Shown here: piece after piece, positions 32,541 to 43,511 of the stretch
Numbering within the stretch: the stretch's first letter is position 1
How the letters are laid out: each line of letters opens with the position of its first letter
Origin: Adiantum capillus-veneris
Taxonomy: Eukaryota > Streptophyta > Polypodiopsida > Polypodiales > Pteridaceae
Direction of reading: 5' to 3'
DNA: 64,000 bases
Assembly (NCBI GenBank): GCA_014529385.2
Contig: CM043969.1
Location: 26,677,946-26,741,945 of the forward strand
Program-made: the position numbers and the translations under genes
The notes under the pieces: generated by a model
The model's database searches: none
Seen by the model: only the letters and a program-made list of their open reading frames with translations
What the model was told of the DNA's origin: nothing

Positions 32541-33349
32541 TGGGAGCACGAGCATTTGCAAAATGGGGAATTGATTTTGTGGGGCCTATTTCACCCCCTG
32601 CGTATATCACCCATACCCAATATATCATTGTGTCTACGGACTATCTCACAAAATGGGTTGAAGCCGAAGCGACAAAAAAAGCAGATGCAAGGACCACTGC
32701 ACAATTTTTGTATGAGAATGTCTTTGTATGATACGGATTACCAATAGAAATTGTCAGTGATCGAGGAACACATTTTCTTAATGAAGTCATTGAATACCTG
32801 CTAGAGAAATTCATGGTCATACATAAGAAATCTGCTCCATATCATCCACAGGCAAATGGACAAGCTAAGGCCACAAATAAAACCCTATGCACTGTTTTGA
32901 CTAAAATTGTATCAGAATCAAGGGCAGCAGACTGGGATCAACAATTACACTCAACACTATGGGCATACAGGGTAGCTTATATAACATCAATTGGAACAAC
33001 ACCGTACAACATGGTGTTTGGTCTAAACGCTATATTACCCATAGAGTTTTTGATTCCAACTCTACGAGTAGCGAAATGCTTAAAATGGATAGGCCATGAA
33101 CTCTTTTCAAGAATAGATGATCTTGAAAAGCTAGATGAACTTCGACTGAGAGCTGTAGCTTCGATCTATGCTCAGAATAGAAGACAAAAGGAGTTTTTTG
33201 ACAAGCATGTGTGCACAAAAGATTTTAAAACAGGTGATTATGTACTTGTTTACACTTTGAAGCAACATGCCAAAAAACTTAAAAAGCGAGGGATGGGACC
33301 CTTTGTGATTAGTGACTGATCACAAATCGGAGCCGTCAAACTTACTACA
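32541..33349 (+). pseudogene. Gyp-B integrase core and C-terminal region
   Basis: The first Asp is in AKWGIDFVGPI and the second in IVSDRGTHF, after a TGA at 32729-32731 that replaces the usual Arg of the RYGLP motif. The expected catalytic Glu after HPQANGQ is Lys (codon 32867-32869). The remainder is normal: LHSTLWAYRVAY, TPYNMVFGLNAILPIEF, FKTGDYVLVY, KRGMGPFVISD. A TGA at 33317-33319 is followed in frame by the final IGAVKLTTLEGEEMP strand. The enzyme is inactive as encoded. Confidence 0.9.
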
Positions 33350-34060
33350 TTGGAAGGTGAAGAAATGCCAAATTGGATTAGTGGGTGTCGGTTAAAAAAG
33401 TATCATTTACCACTAACACATGATATGCTTCAACAAATCCATCATGAAAAACAACGAACGAAGGAGAAACAGAGGGTAAAAGAAGAAACACAAGCAGAAG
33501 CAAAAGAACGCATTGCAAAAAGAAGGCTTCTACGACGACACCAACAAATTGGATCACTGTTGCGAATAAATGCTATTCAATTAACAAATTTTAATGAAGA
33601 CACAGTGGATCCAATAATTGCAGTCAAAGTGGGTAGCAATCAAGTTGAATCGACGGCATTGCTTGATTCCGGAGCTCAAGCAAATCTGATTTCTTGCAAA
33701 CTATATAGTCAGCTAAAGCTTAAAGAACAACTCCATCCTACTCAACAAGCGTTGGAAAGCACTACATCACATTCATTAAGCACGTTGGGTTGCACGATAT
33801 TTCATGTACAAATAAATCAATATGTTTATCCCCACAAATTTTATGTGGTTGAGGATGCGTGCACACCACATCCAATGTTGTTGGGACAACTAGGGCAGAA
33901 AGAGTATAATGTGCAGATAAATTGGAGTTCGAATACGGTCAGAATTCAACAAGTGCAAGAACACCAGGTGGTAGCCTTTGCTCAAACAACCATGAAGAAC
34001 CCGATACTAGTGCCACAATCACTTGATAAAGAGCAAAAAAGATGGATGCCACGTAATTAG
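33350..34060 (+). pseudogene. Gyp-B second aspartic protease (PR2) fused behind integrase
   Basis: The 236-codon open piece is in the same frame as integrase. Residues 1-25 finish the integrase tail (ISGCRLKKYHLPLT). Residues 30-70 are a very basic helical linker. Residues about 85-200 form a single retropepsin-like domain: a lead strand IIAVKVGSNQVESTALLDSGAQ with catalytic Asp at residue 106 (33665-33667), ANLISCKLY, a flap region SLSTLGCTIFHVQI, and the closing PMLLGQLG where family members have hydrophobic-LG. All retropepsin landmarks are present and the DSG is intact. A protease in this position is unusual because gypsy proteases normally precede reverse transcriptase. The only interruption nearby is the final TAG. 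Confidence 0.83.
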
Positions 34061-34873
34061 CAAAAGACACCTAAGAAGGATAAACAGGACATTGCCCACC
34101 CCATTCAATCAAAAAAGGAGATACTGCAGGCAACAAGGAATAAATCAAGGTCAGCAATAAGCAAACAACAAGTATGGGTACGGAAAGATGGAAATGCACG
34201 AGTCTACACACCACAAGGCAGTAGCAGACAACCTCAGCATAACAATGTTAAACAAACACCGAACAGGGTCATAAAACAGATATGGAAACCGAAAAACATG
34301 CTCAATTTCCAACTACATGAGACACGCATTTGGATTCCAGGAACTTCCTTTAGTACAAGCAACACAAGCAGACATACAACCACTAAATCCGACATCAACA
34401 AACCGATCTGCGTGGGTACCGATCAAAAGAGCAGCACGAACCACCAAAAACGAGGCCATAAACCTACAAACGCCTCGAAAACAAAGCTACAAATGGCAAG
34501 CAAAAGAGAAAAAGATTATGGCCACATCGGACACGACACTTCTATCCAAGGAGACGACAACGGCCATATCTACAGTAGCGGCAAACCAGGCCACCTTCGC
34601 AAAGAAGATGATCAAACAAGGAGCGGCAGAATTACAACTTTTAATTGCAAAGAAAATCTACCAACCAAACCAAGAACAAACAGGAAACCTCGCCGTCGAA
34701 TGCCAATAAGCATGTTGCTTATTCCCTCCTCTCGCACCGCATTAAGTTTAACATGCATTGACCGAGTATGCATTAGGTAGGGCCACGTTACAAGGCCGCA
34801 CATTAGCACAATTATTAACCCATGCACGGCACATACCCCGAGGCGATAACTTGTCATGCGGGAGGACTCCGAT
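34061..34873 (+). pseudogene. Gyp-B C-terminal basic tail
   Basis: After the TAG at 34058-34060 the same frame continues with a Lys/Gln/Arg-rich region (QQVWVRKDGNARVYTPQG), shifts near 34310 and goes on with FQELPLVQATQADIQ and a helical segment (QATFAKKMIKQGAAELQLL) to about 34709. Stops follow, with a last coding-like piece (LAQLLTHARHIPRGDN) just before the polypurine tract. I recognise no domain. Confidence 0.55.
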
Positions 34874-34887
34874 TAGGAGGGGGGGAG
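34874..34887 (+). other. polypurine tract at the Gyp-B 3' end
   Basis: TAGGAGGGGGGGAG, identical to the tract at 40165-40178. The upstream 25 bases are also similar (TGTCATG then CGGG in both). It is either the 3' polypurine tract of Gyp-B or an internal tract of a longer element. The following sequence (GCATTC) lacks the TG start of an LTR. Confidence 0.7.
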
Positions 34888-36460
34888 GCATTCTCAATGC
34901 GAACCCGATGACCGTAAAAAGTAGCAATAAGGCCATGTTTTGACTTTTTTTGAGGGGTTTACGTTTGATTGTGAATTTTTTTGGAATAACCAAAGTACAT
35001 ATGCCCTTATGTATCATTAATCTATAGATATATGAGGACAAATGCCAAATTGAGGCCTCTAAGTGTGTGTATATATGTAGAAATAGCCATTTTTTGGGCA
35101 AAATATTGGTAAAACGGAGAAATCCGGCCATAAAAATTACATGTGATTGTACATAGTGTGTCGGGGTGAAGTTTTTTATTTACTTTGATTTTTGGAGTTT
35201 TTTTTTGGGTTGATTTTTCTATTTTCCCTTTAATTTTACTAATTATTGGCAAAAAAACTTCAAAATTTCAAAAAACAGGTGGAATGAGATCGTAATGAAA
35301 AAAAAAAAAAGATGGGGATGATCAGTGACTATAAGACAACCCAGGGTGCAATGGGGGTGAAATTATGAGAATGAAGCGAGAGGCGTGTTGTGGGCAGATT
35401 TTGACCGAATCGTCAAAATTCTCAGAAACTGGGCAAACGGAGTCCAACGGAGAACTTTTCGAGCCTAAACCGCGTTTCGTGAAAAGTTAGGACCACATGT
35501 CAAATTTCATGAAAAATGGTTCTAGGACCCCCATTATAAGATTTTTTCACTCCACTTAGAAGTCATTTCTACTATTCACTTGTGAGAGAGAGCTCTAGCC
35601 ACCTAGAGCGCACAGTCATCCGACGGCCACCAGATATGAGAGGTGGGCTTAGCACCTTATGCTCTTCGTGTATATGTGATGTTTTGTTGCCAAGACTAGC
35701 ATAGAACTCCAACAGGATTTGCAGGGTAGAGACCTGTGAGCATAGGTAACCACCTAACGACGAACCCAATACCAACAAGACTTCATACGGGGTTTACCCT
35801 ACTAGCCTAGGAGACCAATCTTGGATGCCCAAAGGAGGCAAGAAAGCAACAGAAAAAACCCTGACATCTCGAGCCTTGCAAGAGGCCACAAAGAGGAAAT
35901 CCGGAAAAAGTAACCCGAATGATACCAAAACTCATGGGTAGGGGCTTCTCGACGAGCTCTACAAGGCTACATGGGCCACATGGCCAAAAGGCGACCCAAA
36001 GTAGGCCTAAGCTTCAGAAATGGCATCAGAAACGCAAAGTGTCACTTGGCTCTCACGGCCAAGCGGGACGTCCGTTTGCCACCAAACTTCACGAGCGGCT
36101 TACCAAAGCCTTCAACAACCAAGTCCTATGGTGGTAGACCACTACAAATCATCGAAGGCATGCAAACTCAATCATGGGCGCTTCCAGAGTGACAAATCAC
36201 CAAACGAAGCTCAAGTGAAGCCAAAGCCAACAAGAATCACATGGCGAGGTTCCCCAAGGGTTTATGAAGCTATGATGGTCATCATTTAGAAATTTCATCG
36301 CAAAAAAGCACTCCAAGAGTCAGAAATCACCTCTGAGGCTCTAAAAGCCAAGAAGGAAGTTTCTAACTAACCATTTGATTTTTAAATTGAAATAAAGCAC
36401 AAAGGGACTTAGGGAGGTCATATGCACATGGTAGTAGGACTTGTTCCAAAAAAATGTACA
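34888..36460 (+). other. AT-rich segment, possible 3' LTR of Gyp-B or untranslated region
   Basis: About 1.6 kb without a recognisable protein. It begins with T-rich sequence, contains a TATA-like CATTATAAG at about 35530 followed by a CT-rich stretch, and from about 35826 has short open pieces starting MPKGGKKATEKTL that decay quickly. If Gyp-B ends at 34887, the first 900 bases are a candidate 3' LTR. I could not find matching TG...CA ends or a second copy. A 13-A run lies at about 35299. Confidence 0.4.
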
Positions 36461-36462
36461 GG

Positions 36463-37450
36463 AGACATCCTACGCGTAGGATGTCTGAAGGCCACTTTTG
36501 GGCACCCAACTCTTCATTCAACCATACACATAGCCTCTACATGTCATTTACATCTAATTCCCTAAGTTTCACTCCATTTGGACAAAGTTTGACCTCTTAT
36601 GCATCAAATAACACAAAGTCACAGCATAGAGGCAAGAAATAGTCACAGACCCATCAAAAATGATCCAAATCAAGTGAAACTTGAACCACACACTCTTCAC
36701 ATCATGTCAAAGCTAATTGTGAGGTCATATCTTCAAAATCACAAAAAAAAGACATACTACACGTAGTATGTGTCTAAAATTGAAATGACCTCCAGATGGA
36801 CTTTTGATCTTCAAACATATTTATCACATGCATACAAGCCCACCCACCAAGTTTCCAACCAAACAAATCACTTTTTGGCCTCATAGCTCCATAGATGGAC
36901 TTTTCAGATTCCCAAACACCAGAAATGGTCTTCCTACACTCAAAACTTGCCCAAATTCAAATCTAAGACCATGGTGATGATCCACGGGCTATGCCCTATC
37001 ATACTGACAAGTTTCATGCAATTCTGAACAAAAAGACATCCTACGCGTAGTATGTCTCCAGAGTCATATTGACCTGCTGAGCAAAGTTTGACATCATAAA
37101 TGGGACCAACATGCTACAAGAAGCCTATGTATCAATTTTCAAGTCATTTGGACAACATTTGCTCATCATTACAGGACATCCTACTCATTTGTGCACCAAA
37201 AGCCTTAAATAGTCCAAAATTTCACTTTTTGGTGTCTAATTCAAAATCCAAGCACATAGCTGTGATGCACACAGGTCATAGGCTATCATCATGATAAGTT
37301 CCAAGTCATTCTAAGGAAAAAGACATCCTACAGGTAGGATGTCTTCAGGCTTATTTTGAAGCACAATTCCTACTGTTTTCATTTGCAGGGCATCCTTAGT
37401 CCCTCTTGAGCTCATGTTTCAATTTTCAAGTCAATTGGATAGTTAAAACT
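36463..37450. repeat. degenerate tandem array, period about 286 bp, one palindrome per unit
   Basis: Near-palindromes of the form GACATCCTAC-GC-GTAGGATGTC begin at 36464, 36751, 37035 and 37322, spaced 287, 284 and 287 bases. A half-site lies at 37175. The first is perfect over 24 bases, the second has arms CATACTAC/GTAGTATG around AC, the third has one mismatched pair, and the fourth has a two-base centre (AG). Other unit positions also recur: a CAAGTTTCA/CATTTGGACAA block is seen about 100 bases after each palindrome, at roughly 36568, 36855, 37137 and 37423. The units are otherwise strongly diverged. Confidence 0.8.
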
Positions 37451-39674
37451 CAGTTGAAGCTGACAGAGGACAAGGAAGAGGAGCAACCTATAGCTCCCAG
37501 GGTAACCACCAGACTGAAGAGAAGGCTAGAGATAGTGGAAGAAGAGCTGACTAAGCCAAAGAAAGGAAAGAAAGCTATTATTCAGATGCCAACAAAAGAG
37601 ACCAAATCCCAGAATGCTGCTTGGCTGGAAAGGTTGATGGAGAGTTTCAGAGCCCAACGAATGCTTAAAGGAGATCTAAATGAATTATGGAAGCCCTCAC
37701 TTGAGGACATATCTGGATCATCTTGAAGGACAAATAGGGATTTCTTCGAAGACTACATAAAGAGTTTTGAGATCCTAGATGCGGCGGCTGAGAACATTCC
37801 AGTCATACCTTTTACTGAAGAAGATGTTGATGATGTGAGGCGGCGGCTGCTAGAAGAGCAGGAAGGGGAAGAAAGAGAGAGGAAAACAAAAGCTGACCTT
37901 TCAAAAAGAAGCCATCAACCCTACAATCAAGCCACGAGTCAAGTCCTGCACCATCACCACCTCCTCCTAGTCCTCCTCAACCTCGACAAATTGAGGAGTT
38001 GAATAAATCTGAGAAGCAACAAGACTCCAAGAAAGAGGAGAACCAAGAGAAAGAGCAGAAGGCAAAAATGGAACCAAAGACTGAGAAGCAAGATCCTGAG
38101 GCAAAAAATTATGGAATATTCTTGGATCTTCTAGCTGTTGGATACACCCGAGACAAGGAAGCTCAGACAACATTTCAACTATCAACACCTAAACCAAAAA
38201 AATCCACATTGTGCCCTCGTTTGGTGGAGCTAAAGGAGAATGCAACAGACACCATGGATTTGAAACCACAAGCGGAAGATTGGAAAGAAGTTATACAAAG
38301 ACTGCAAGGATTGAGATCCAGATCAATGGCCAAAGAAATGGAGTACGAAGGGCTATTGTTGAGTGAAGAAAAGGTGAAATCTGAAGTGGAAACACTTCAG
38401 AAGCAAAACCAGGAGCAGATGCATGGCCAAGCACAGATGCAAGCTAAATTAGAAGCAACACTTCAGAAATGTCAAGAGCTAGAAAATCAAAGCCAGGAAA
38501 GCAATCAGAAGCTGCTAACTCTGAAGAGGAATACCAGAAAGTCAGCAATGCTCTTTCTGAAGCTGAGAAGGAAAGGGATGAGATAACCCTACAGTTGGCG
38601 AAAGAGTCAAAGCAGGTGGAGAGCTTGAAAGAGGCTAAGGACAAGGCTCAAATATCATATGAAGCTAGCCAAGATGAGGTAATTGAACTCAAGGATCAAA
38701 TCAAAGTAAAAGAGCAAACAATAGAGAGGTTGAGAGCATCTCCGGGCAAAGCAAGAGCTGCAGCTGCAACTAGCACGAGCCAAGAAAGAGATGCGTTTGA
38801 AGAACAAATGATAGAAGTTCAAAAAGAGTTGACGCTTGAAAAGAAGCAGAGAGTGATGCTGGCAGAAGGATCAATGGTGATACAAAGCAGATTGGAAGAT
38901 GAGAACAAATCATTGAAGGTAGAATTGATGAAGCTTCAGAAAAGACTAGAAGATAATCCATAGACGCTGCAGACAGAGAATGCTGAGATAAAATAGAAGC
39001 TAGAAGAAGCTAATAAAGTTAATGCAGAACTCAATGACCTATTAGTATCCGTGACAGAACAAGCTCAAATAGCAAAAGATGATTTACAGAAGCAGTTGGA
39101 CAAAATTCAGAGCCAAACAGGTGAAGAACGTCAACCAAGTCATGGGCCGACTGCTATGAAAGGAATTGATATAGAGAATGTGTCAGATCCGGTGGACACA
39201 ACAATCCAAGAGGACATTTCTGTGGGATCAGTACAAGAGCCCCAGGATCTGACACAAGAAGAAGAAGACAATCTACAAAAAGCCATAGAAACATCTATAA
39301 AGGACACCGCAAAAGAAGCAATGCAGTGGGAGCAGAGGATATTGAAGTCGATGACCATTCAGAAATTAGATGCAAATGTCGTTCAACATGAATGGCTACA
39401 ACCCTCTCTCCCCTATCCTCTTCTCAAATATGAGGCTACTACAATCAACAAGAGGATCAAAGAGGAGCCCATAGTGCCGATGTACAATGAAGACATCACC
39501 AAACCAGAAGGGGTTAAACTCATTGTAGATTCTCAACCAAGATGGAGGAAGGCATGGCTCACTAAATACCCTCAATATTTAGTACATTTGGTAGAGGCAC
39601 CTAAAATGATCAGAGACGACCTCAGCTTTGCCCTCTACCAAGGATGCGGACATGGAAGGAGCATGAATTGCTAA
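37406..39674 (+). pseudogene. Gyp-C large coiled-coil ORF
   Basis: Successive frames (37406-37726, 37999-38586, 38469-38963, then 39051-39674 after stops near 38961 and 38993) join into one protein of about 700 residues. It begins basic (RVTTRLKRRLEIVEEEL), becomes Glu/Lys/Gln-rich (KKEENQEKEQKAKMEPKTEK) and then forms a long heptad-like coiled coil (ALSEAEKERDEITLQLAKES, IELKDQIKVKEQTIERL). It ends with an acidic segment and a compact tail (PRWRKAWLTKYPQYLVHLV). It lies in sense orientation upstream of a polypurine tract and LTR, like the extra 3' ORF of Gyp-A. I recognise no catalytic motif and do not think it is a host gene. Confidence 0.65.
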
Positions 39675-40130
39675 AGAGAAGCCACCCCACGTGGCTCAAC
39701 TAGCCAAAGCTGCCAGGCTTGAAGGTAGGCGAGAGAATGAGTGAGCAATACATGGTGAAAACCCTAATGGGCGCCATTAAATTGTTCACTATCTCGCCTG
39801 ACCTCTCTTGCATTATGCTCAGGAAGATATGTAAAACCCTTCTGGCAGTCTTTGAGGTCTTCAAACCCGGACAAGCCACAGACAGTATATTCTTCTTCCA
39901 AGATACTTATAGATGTGCTTATGAATTGTCTGCTCAACTTTCCCATGAGGTGATACATGCCCTCTACCAAAGAATAACGTTATTGCCCTCATACCACCTC
40001 TAGGCCTTTGAACAAGCCGTTTACACCGACTTCTTCACCATCAACACAGATATATTCGGCCCTACATTACTCGCCCAACATGCACCGTATGAGTCTGTTT
40101 TGAAGATGCGCGAAAGCCTCCACTGAAGCA
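39675..40130 (+). pseudogene. C-terminal continuation of the Gyp-C 3' ORF
   Basis: A frame change after 39674 leads to about 94 open codons (39719-40003) with a helical, Cys/Leu-rich stretch (IKLFTISPDLSCIMLRKICK, FFFQDTYRCAYEL), and after a TAG the frame continues (AVYTDFFTINTDIFGPTLLA) almost to the polypurine tract. The function is unknown. Confidence 0.5.
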
Positions 40131-40164
40131 GCAGCTCTACTGTCATGTCGGGGACGACATGAAC

Positions 40165-40178
40165 TAGGAGGGGGGGAG
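40165..40178 (+). other. Gyp-C polypurine tract
   Basis: TAGGAGGGGGGGAG directly before an LTR that starts TGCTAACTGAAG. It is identical to the tract at 34874-34887. Confidence 0.85.
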
Positions 40179-41110
40179 TGCTAACTGAAGACTAGCGGCT
40201 ACACTAGAAGACTGGCGGAATGCGAAAAGAAAGAGCTCATATGTAGTCATTCTCTGATTAAGAAAACCTGTAATTTCATTTGTAAATACTTGGGGCTTGT
40301 AGAAGTTTCCCATTTTGTATATTATTTTTGCCATTAGACTAAGTAGGATTTTACTTTGGAACATGAGATATTGTATTTGGAAGGTATTTATACCAAATTT
40401 TGATCTTAATGAAAAAAAACCCCTTTGTTCATTTTATCAAGTGTCTGTGAGAAGCGTATTCTGTGTACGAGAGCGAGTGAGAGTTTATCTTGATGCTACA
40501 CACACATTGGTGGTCGAAATTGAGTGCGGAGAAGTGCAACGTGTTGCTGCCGGAGAGAGCTACGCGCCAACACCTACATTGTGGGTGTACGGCTCGGCTT
40601 CACGAGATTGAACCGCGAGCTATTTCTAGTGATTCGGTAAGCAAACGGTATCTGTTTTTGCATTTCAGCATATCCACACGTTCGTATTGAGTAGAGCTAC
40701 ACATTAGGCACTTTAGTTTTCAGAAACGACGACCTGCAAAAACCTGTCAGACATCCTACGTGATTTTGCATTGGGTGTTTTTGGGTAGGGTTTTGGGTCG
40801 CAGACCTTAGGGAGAGTGGCCTATTGGTGTTAATAGGATATCCCTCAAGTTTCGTAGCGTTTCGAGAACGTCTGATAGGTATTTGGCTCATGGAAGTGTT
40901 GTAGGAAATCTCCTCCTGTGTACTTTTGAAGGCTGATACTTAGACATTGGGTAGAAACCTCTGTAGGAAGTAGTCAATAGTCGGTCGAGTGTAGGTTGAC
41001 ATCCTATGCTTGCTTCCACGCGCCTGTGGGTCGAGCTTCGTCCTTAGCTGACAAATCTTGTTAGGTGAGTTCTCGCTGTGCTGACGTCCCTCGCGGCGTA
41101 TCCGCCAACA
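40179..41110 (+). repeat. Gyp-C 3' LTR (about 0.93 kb)
   Basis: It starts TG next to the polypurine tract and probably ends CCAACA at 41110. A TATA-like TATTTATA lies at 40385-40392 and a T-to-A-rich polyadenylation-like stretch near 40406. Two half-sites of the GACATCCTAC motif occur at 40750 and 40998, linking this LTR to the 36.5-37.3 kb array. No second copy of this LTR is in the window, so the right boundary rests on the CA terminus alone. Confidence 0.65.
40385..40392 (+). promoter_or_regulatory. TATA-like box in the Gyp-C LTR
   Basis: TATTTATA about 200 bases into the LTR, followed by an A-run. It is a plausible U3 core promoter by position only. Confidence 0.4.
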
Positions 41111-42240
41111 ATGGTATATCATTATTGTTTTGAGCCAACTTATAAGCTACCATCTCTTATACCTTGACGTGTGTAGCATGCAACATATTAGCTAATAGCT
41201 ATGCAACATTCAAATGCCACTACTTCCCATTCCAAAACTCAACCACATTGAGTCTCTCACTCTTCTTAATACCCATCGTCTTTGCTTCCTAGCAAGCCTC
41301 ATCTATGTCCTTGGAGTGCAGACTAGCTCGCAAGTGTTTCTTTGAGAAGGATTGATTTCCTACTTGTTCTCCCCACCTTGTGTCAAATATCAAAGAGAGA
41401 TATCAATATACATGCTCACTTGTGGGCACATGTGATCAGTTGTATGGTATGACTTTAAAAAGAATTATATAGCAATGGTGGTCACCAAGGTGCATGCTCA
41501 AGGGTGTTTTCACAAGGTTTCACACAAGAAGCAACATCCTTGCATTCTACACCCTATCATCCGGCCTACTAGGGCTCTTTGACATAGTGTTTTTGTGGTC
41601 TCAAATTTTCTTATAAAATGACATGTTGTTTTGAGACATCCTTTTGTGAGTGGTTTGTGAGGCTATGGCAAACAAGCCCATCTTGGGGCTTCTCTCACAT
41701 GTGACCTGGTATTGTTTTTCATTTGTAGATTTGTTGACTGGTTTTCTATCCCATTTTTGTTACAGATTTTCAAACTTTTAAGTATTTACAGTGGCAATGG
41801 TTGGTGCGTGATGCCTCTCTCGATGAGATTAATGTCGGTTTTCGTTATAGCTTCATTGTGGGCTGCAGTCAATGAACTATAGCTTTTTATTGCATATCTT
41901 CATTTTTTAGGTTTTTGTCTCTACTGAGTGATTCTCATTACTATTTTCGTTTGTAGGAGCTCAATCTTTAGCGTGTTTATGGTGGGTTTGTGATGCCTTT
42001 TTGTATGAGACCAATGCCAGCTATCTATTGTAGGTAAATTAAGAGCAGTTGCTCGTAGGTGTCAATCAAGAAGATGATCTGTAGTGGGCCGGGCTCATAA
42101 CGGCAGGCTTCCTAATTGTTTGCCTTTGCTTGCGCTCCTTCTAAGCGACACACTTGGCATTTGTATACCTTGCTATTATAGCCGTTCAAAACTTGCAAAC
42201 ATAGAAATGCCTTGGACATTTGCACATAGATGTAAAATAA
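41111..42240. other. non-coding sequence flanking the elements
   Basis: I see no gene. A diverged direct repeat of roughly 180-200 bases is visible: GTGATGCCTCTCTCGATGAGA near 41810 resembles GTGATGCCTTTTTGTATGAGA near 41990, each followed by AATG(T/C)C and a Tyr/Val-coding tail. Otherwise the sequence is AT-rich and unremarkable. Confidence 0.4.
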
Positions 42241-42563
42241 ATTTCATTATTTGAACCTGCAGATTACCCTGGCCTACAATGCCTTGCCATTGCCAGCTAT
42301 CAAGGCCAAGAATGTCGTGACGAAGAAGATGTAGATGAGCATGCGGACAACAATGGCCTGCACCCTAGTGGACAAGATAGTTGTGAACCGATATCCTCTA
42401 TGCCTGAATTGTGATCATCGTGCAAAGAATACTGCAACATTGGTACAAAAGCATGTAGCCCACTACTTAAAGCAATGTGGGTTTCATCATGCCCAGCTAT
42501 TGCAACACATGTTGATGCTATGAACACCTTCCAATGGACCCCTCCGTTTGGAGATAACCCTAT
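42241..42563 (+). other. possible exon-like fragment, unidentified
   Basis: One plus frame is nearly open for about 100 codons (GLQCLAIASYQGQECRDEED, then HVDAMNTFQWTPPFGDNPIS) with a single stop near 42412. It is Cys-rich in its middle. I recognise no family. It could be a relic of a host gene or of an older transposon. Confidence 0.3.
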
Positions 42564-43511
42564 TAGTCAAGAATTAGTTCTCTTGCCTTGACAACCATGA
42601 AAAAAGTGAGCTTGAATTTGTGGCTAATTAATGATCAGTGATGCTTTACACCTATTCCTTCATGGATTTCAACCTATGAGAAGGGGGGATATAGATCAAC
42701 AAAAATGGTATGTTGCTAAATTTGTCAATCAAAGATTCATTTCAAGAAAGGTGCAGGTGCTACTCCTCTAGTGCATGGTTTCCCTTGTGTGAAGATTGAG
42801 GTTGCTATATTATAGGTTTGATATTTGAAGTGTTTCTTTGCCCCTAGAGATGCTCATTGGAGCAACCCAAAAGTAGTCGAAGTATGCAAGTAGTGTACAA
42901 TTACTTCAGATATTGCTCATCTGTTGGCTAGTGGTCTACTTCAAAATGCTAAACAAGAATACAGGTTGGAAGCTTCTCAACACGGCCCTAAATCAAATGA
43001 TGAGGCAATTTCTGACATTGAGTTATCTAATGCCTCATAGTCAAGAATTAGTTCTCTTGCCTTGACAACCATGAAAAAAGTGAGCTTGAATTTGTGGCTA
43101 ATTAATGATCAGTGATGCTTTACACCTATTCCTTCATGGATTTCAACCTATGAGAAGGGGGGATATAGATCAACAAAAATGGTATGTTGCTAAATTTGTC
43201 AATCAAAGATTCATTTCAAGAAAAGTGCAGGTGCTACTCCTCTAGTGCATGGTTTCCCTTGTGTGAAGATTGAGGTTGCTATATTATAGGTTTGATATTT
43301 GAAGTGTTTCTTTGCCCCTAGAGATGCTCATTGGAGCAACCCAAAAGTAGTCGAAGTATGCAAGTAGTGTACAATTACTTCAGATATTGCTCATCTGTTG
43401 GCTAGTGGTCTACTTCAAAATGCTAAACAAGAATACAGGTTGGAAGCTTCTCAACACGGCCCTAAATCAAATGATGAGGCAATTTCTGACATTGAGTTAT
43501 CTAATGCCTCA
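42564..43511 (+). repeat. 474-bp tandem duplication, two copies
   Basis: 42564-43037 and 43038-43511 are nearly identical. The only difference I noticed is AAGGTGCAGG versus AAAGTGCAGG. Both begin TAGTCAAGAATTAGTTC and end CTAATGCCTCA. Each copy contains a coding-like stretch (APRDAHWSNPKVVEVCK, then DIAHLLASGLLQNAKQEYRL). The high identity indicates a recent unequal exchange or replication event. Confidence 0.95.

Noticed and set aside
36463-37345. Regularly spaced palindromes as a CRISPR array
   Set aside because: The spacing is about 286 bases with homologous intervening sequence, the repeats vary, and the context is plant retrotransposon. It is a degenerate tandem repeat.
38469-39674. 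Coiled-coil ORF as a host myosin- or kinesin-like gene
   Set aside because: It has stops and frame changes, no intron pattern or motor domain, and it ends directly before a polypurine tract and LTR.
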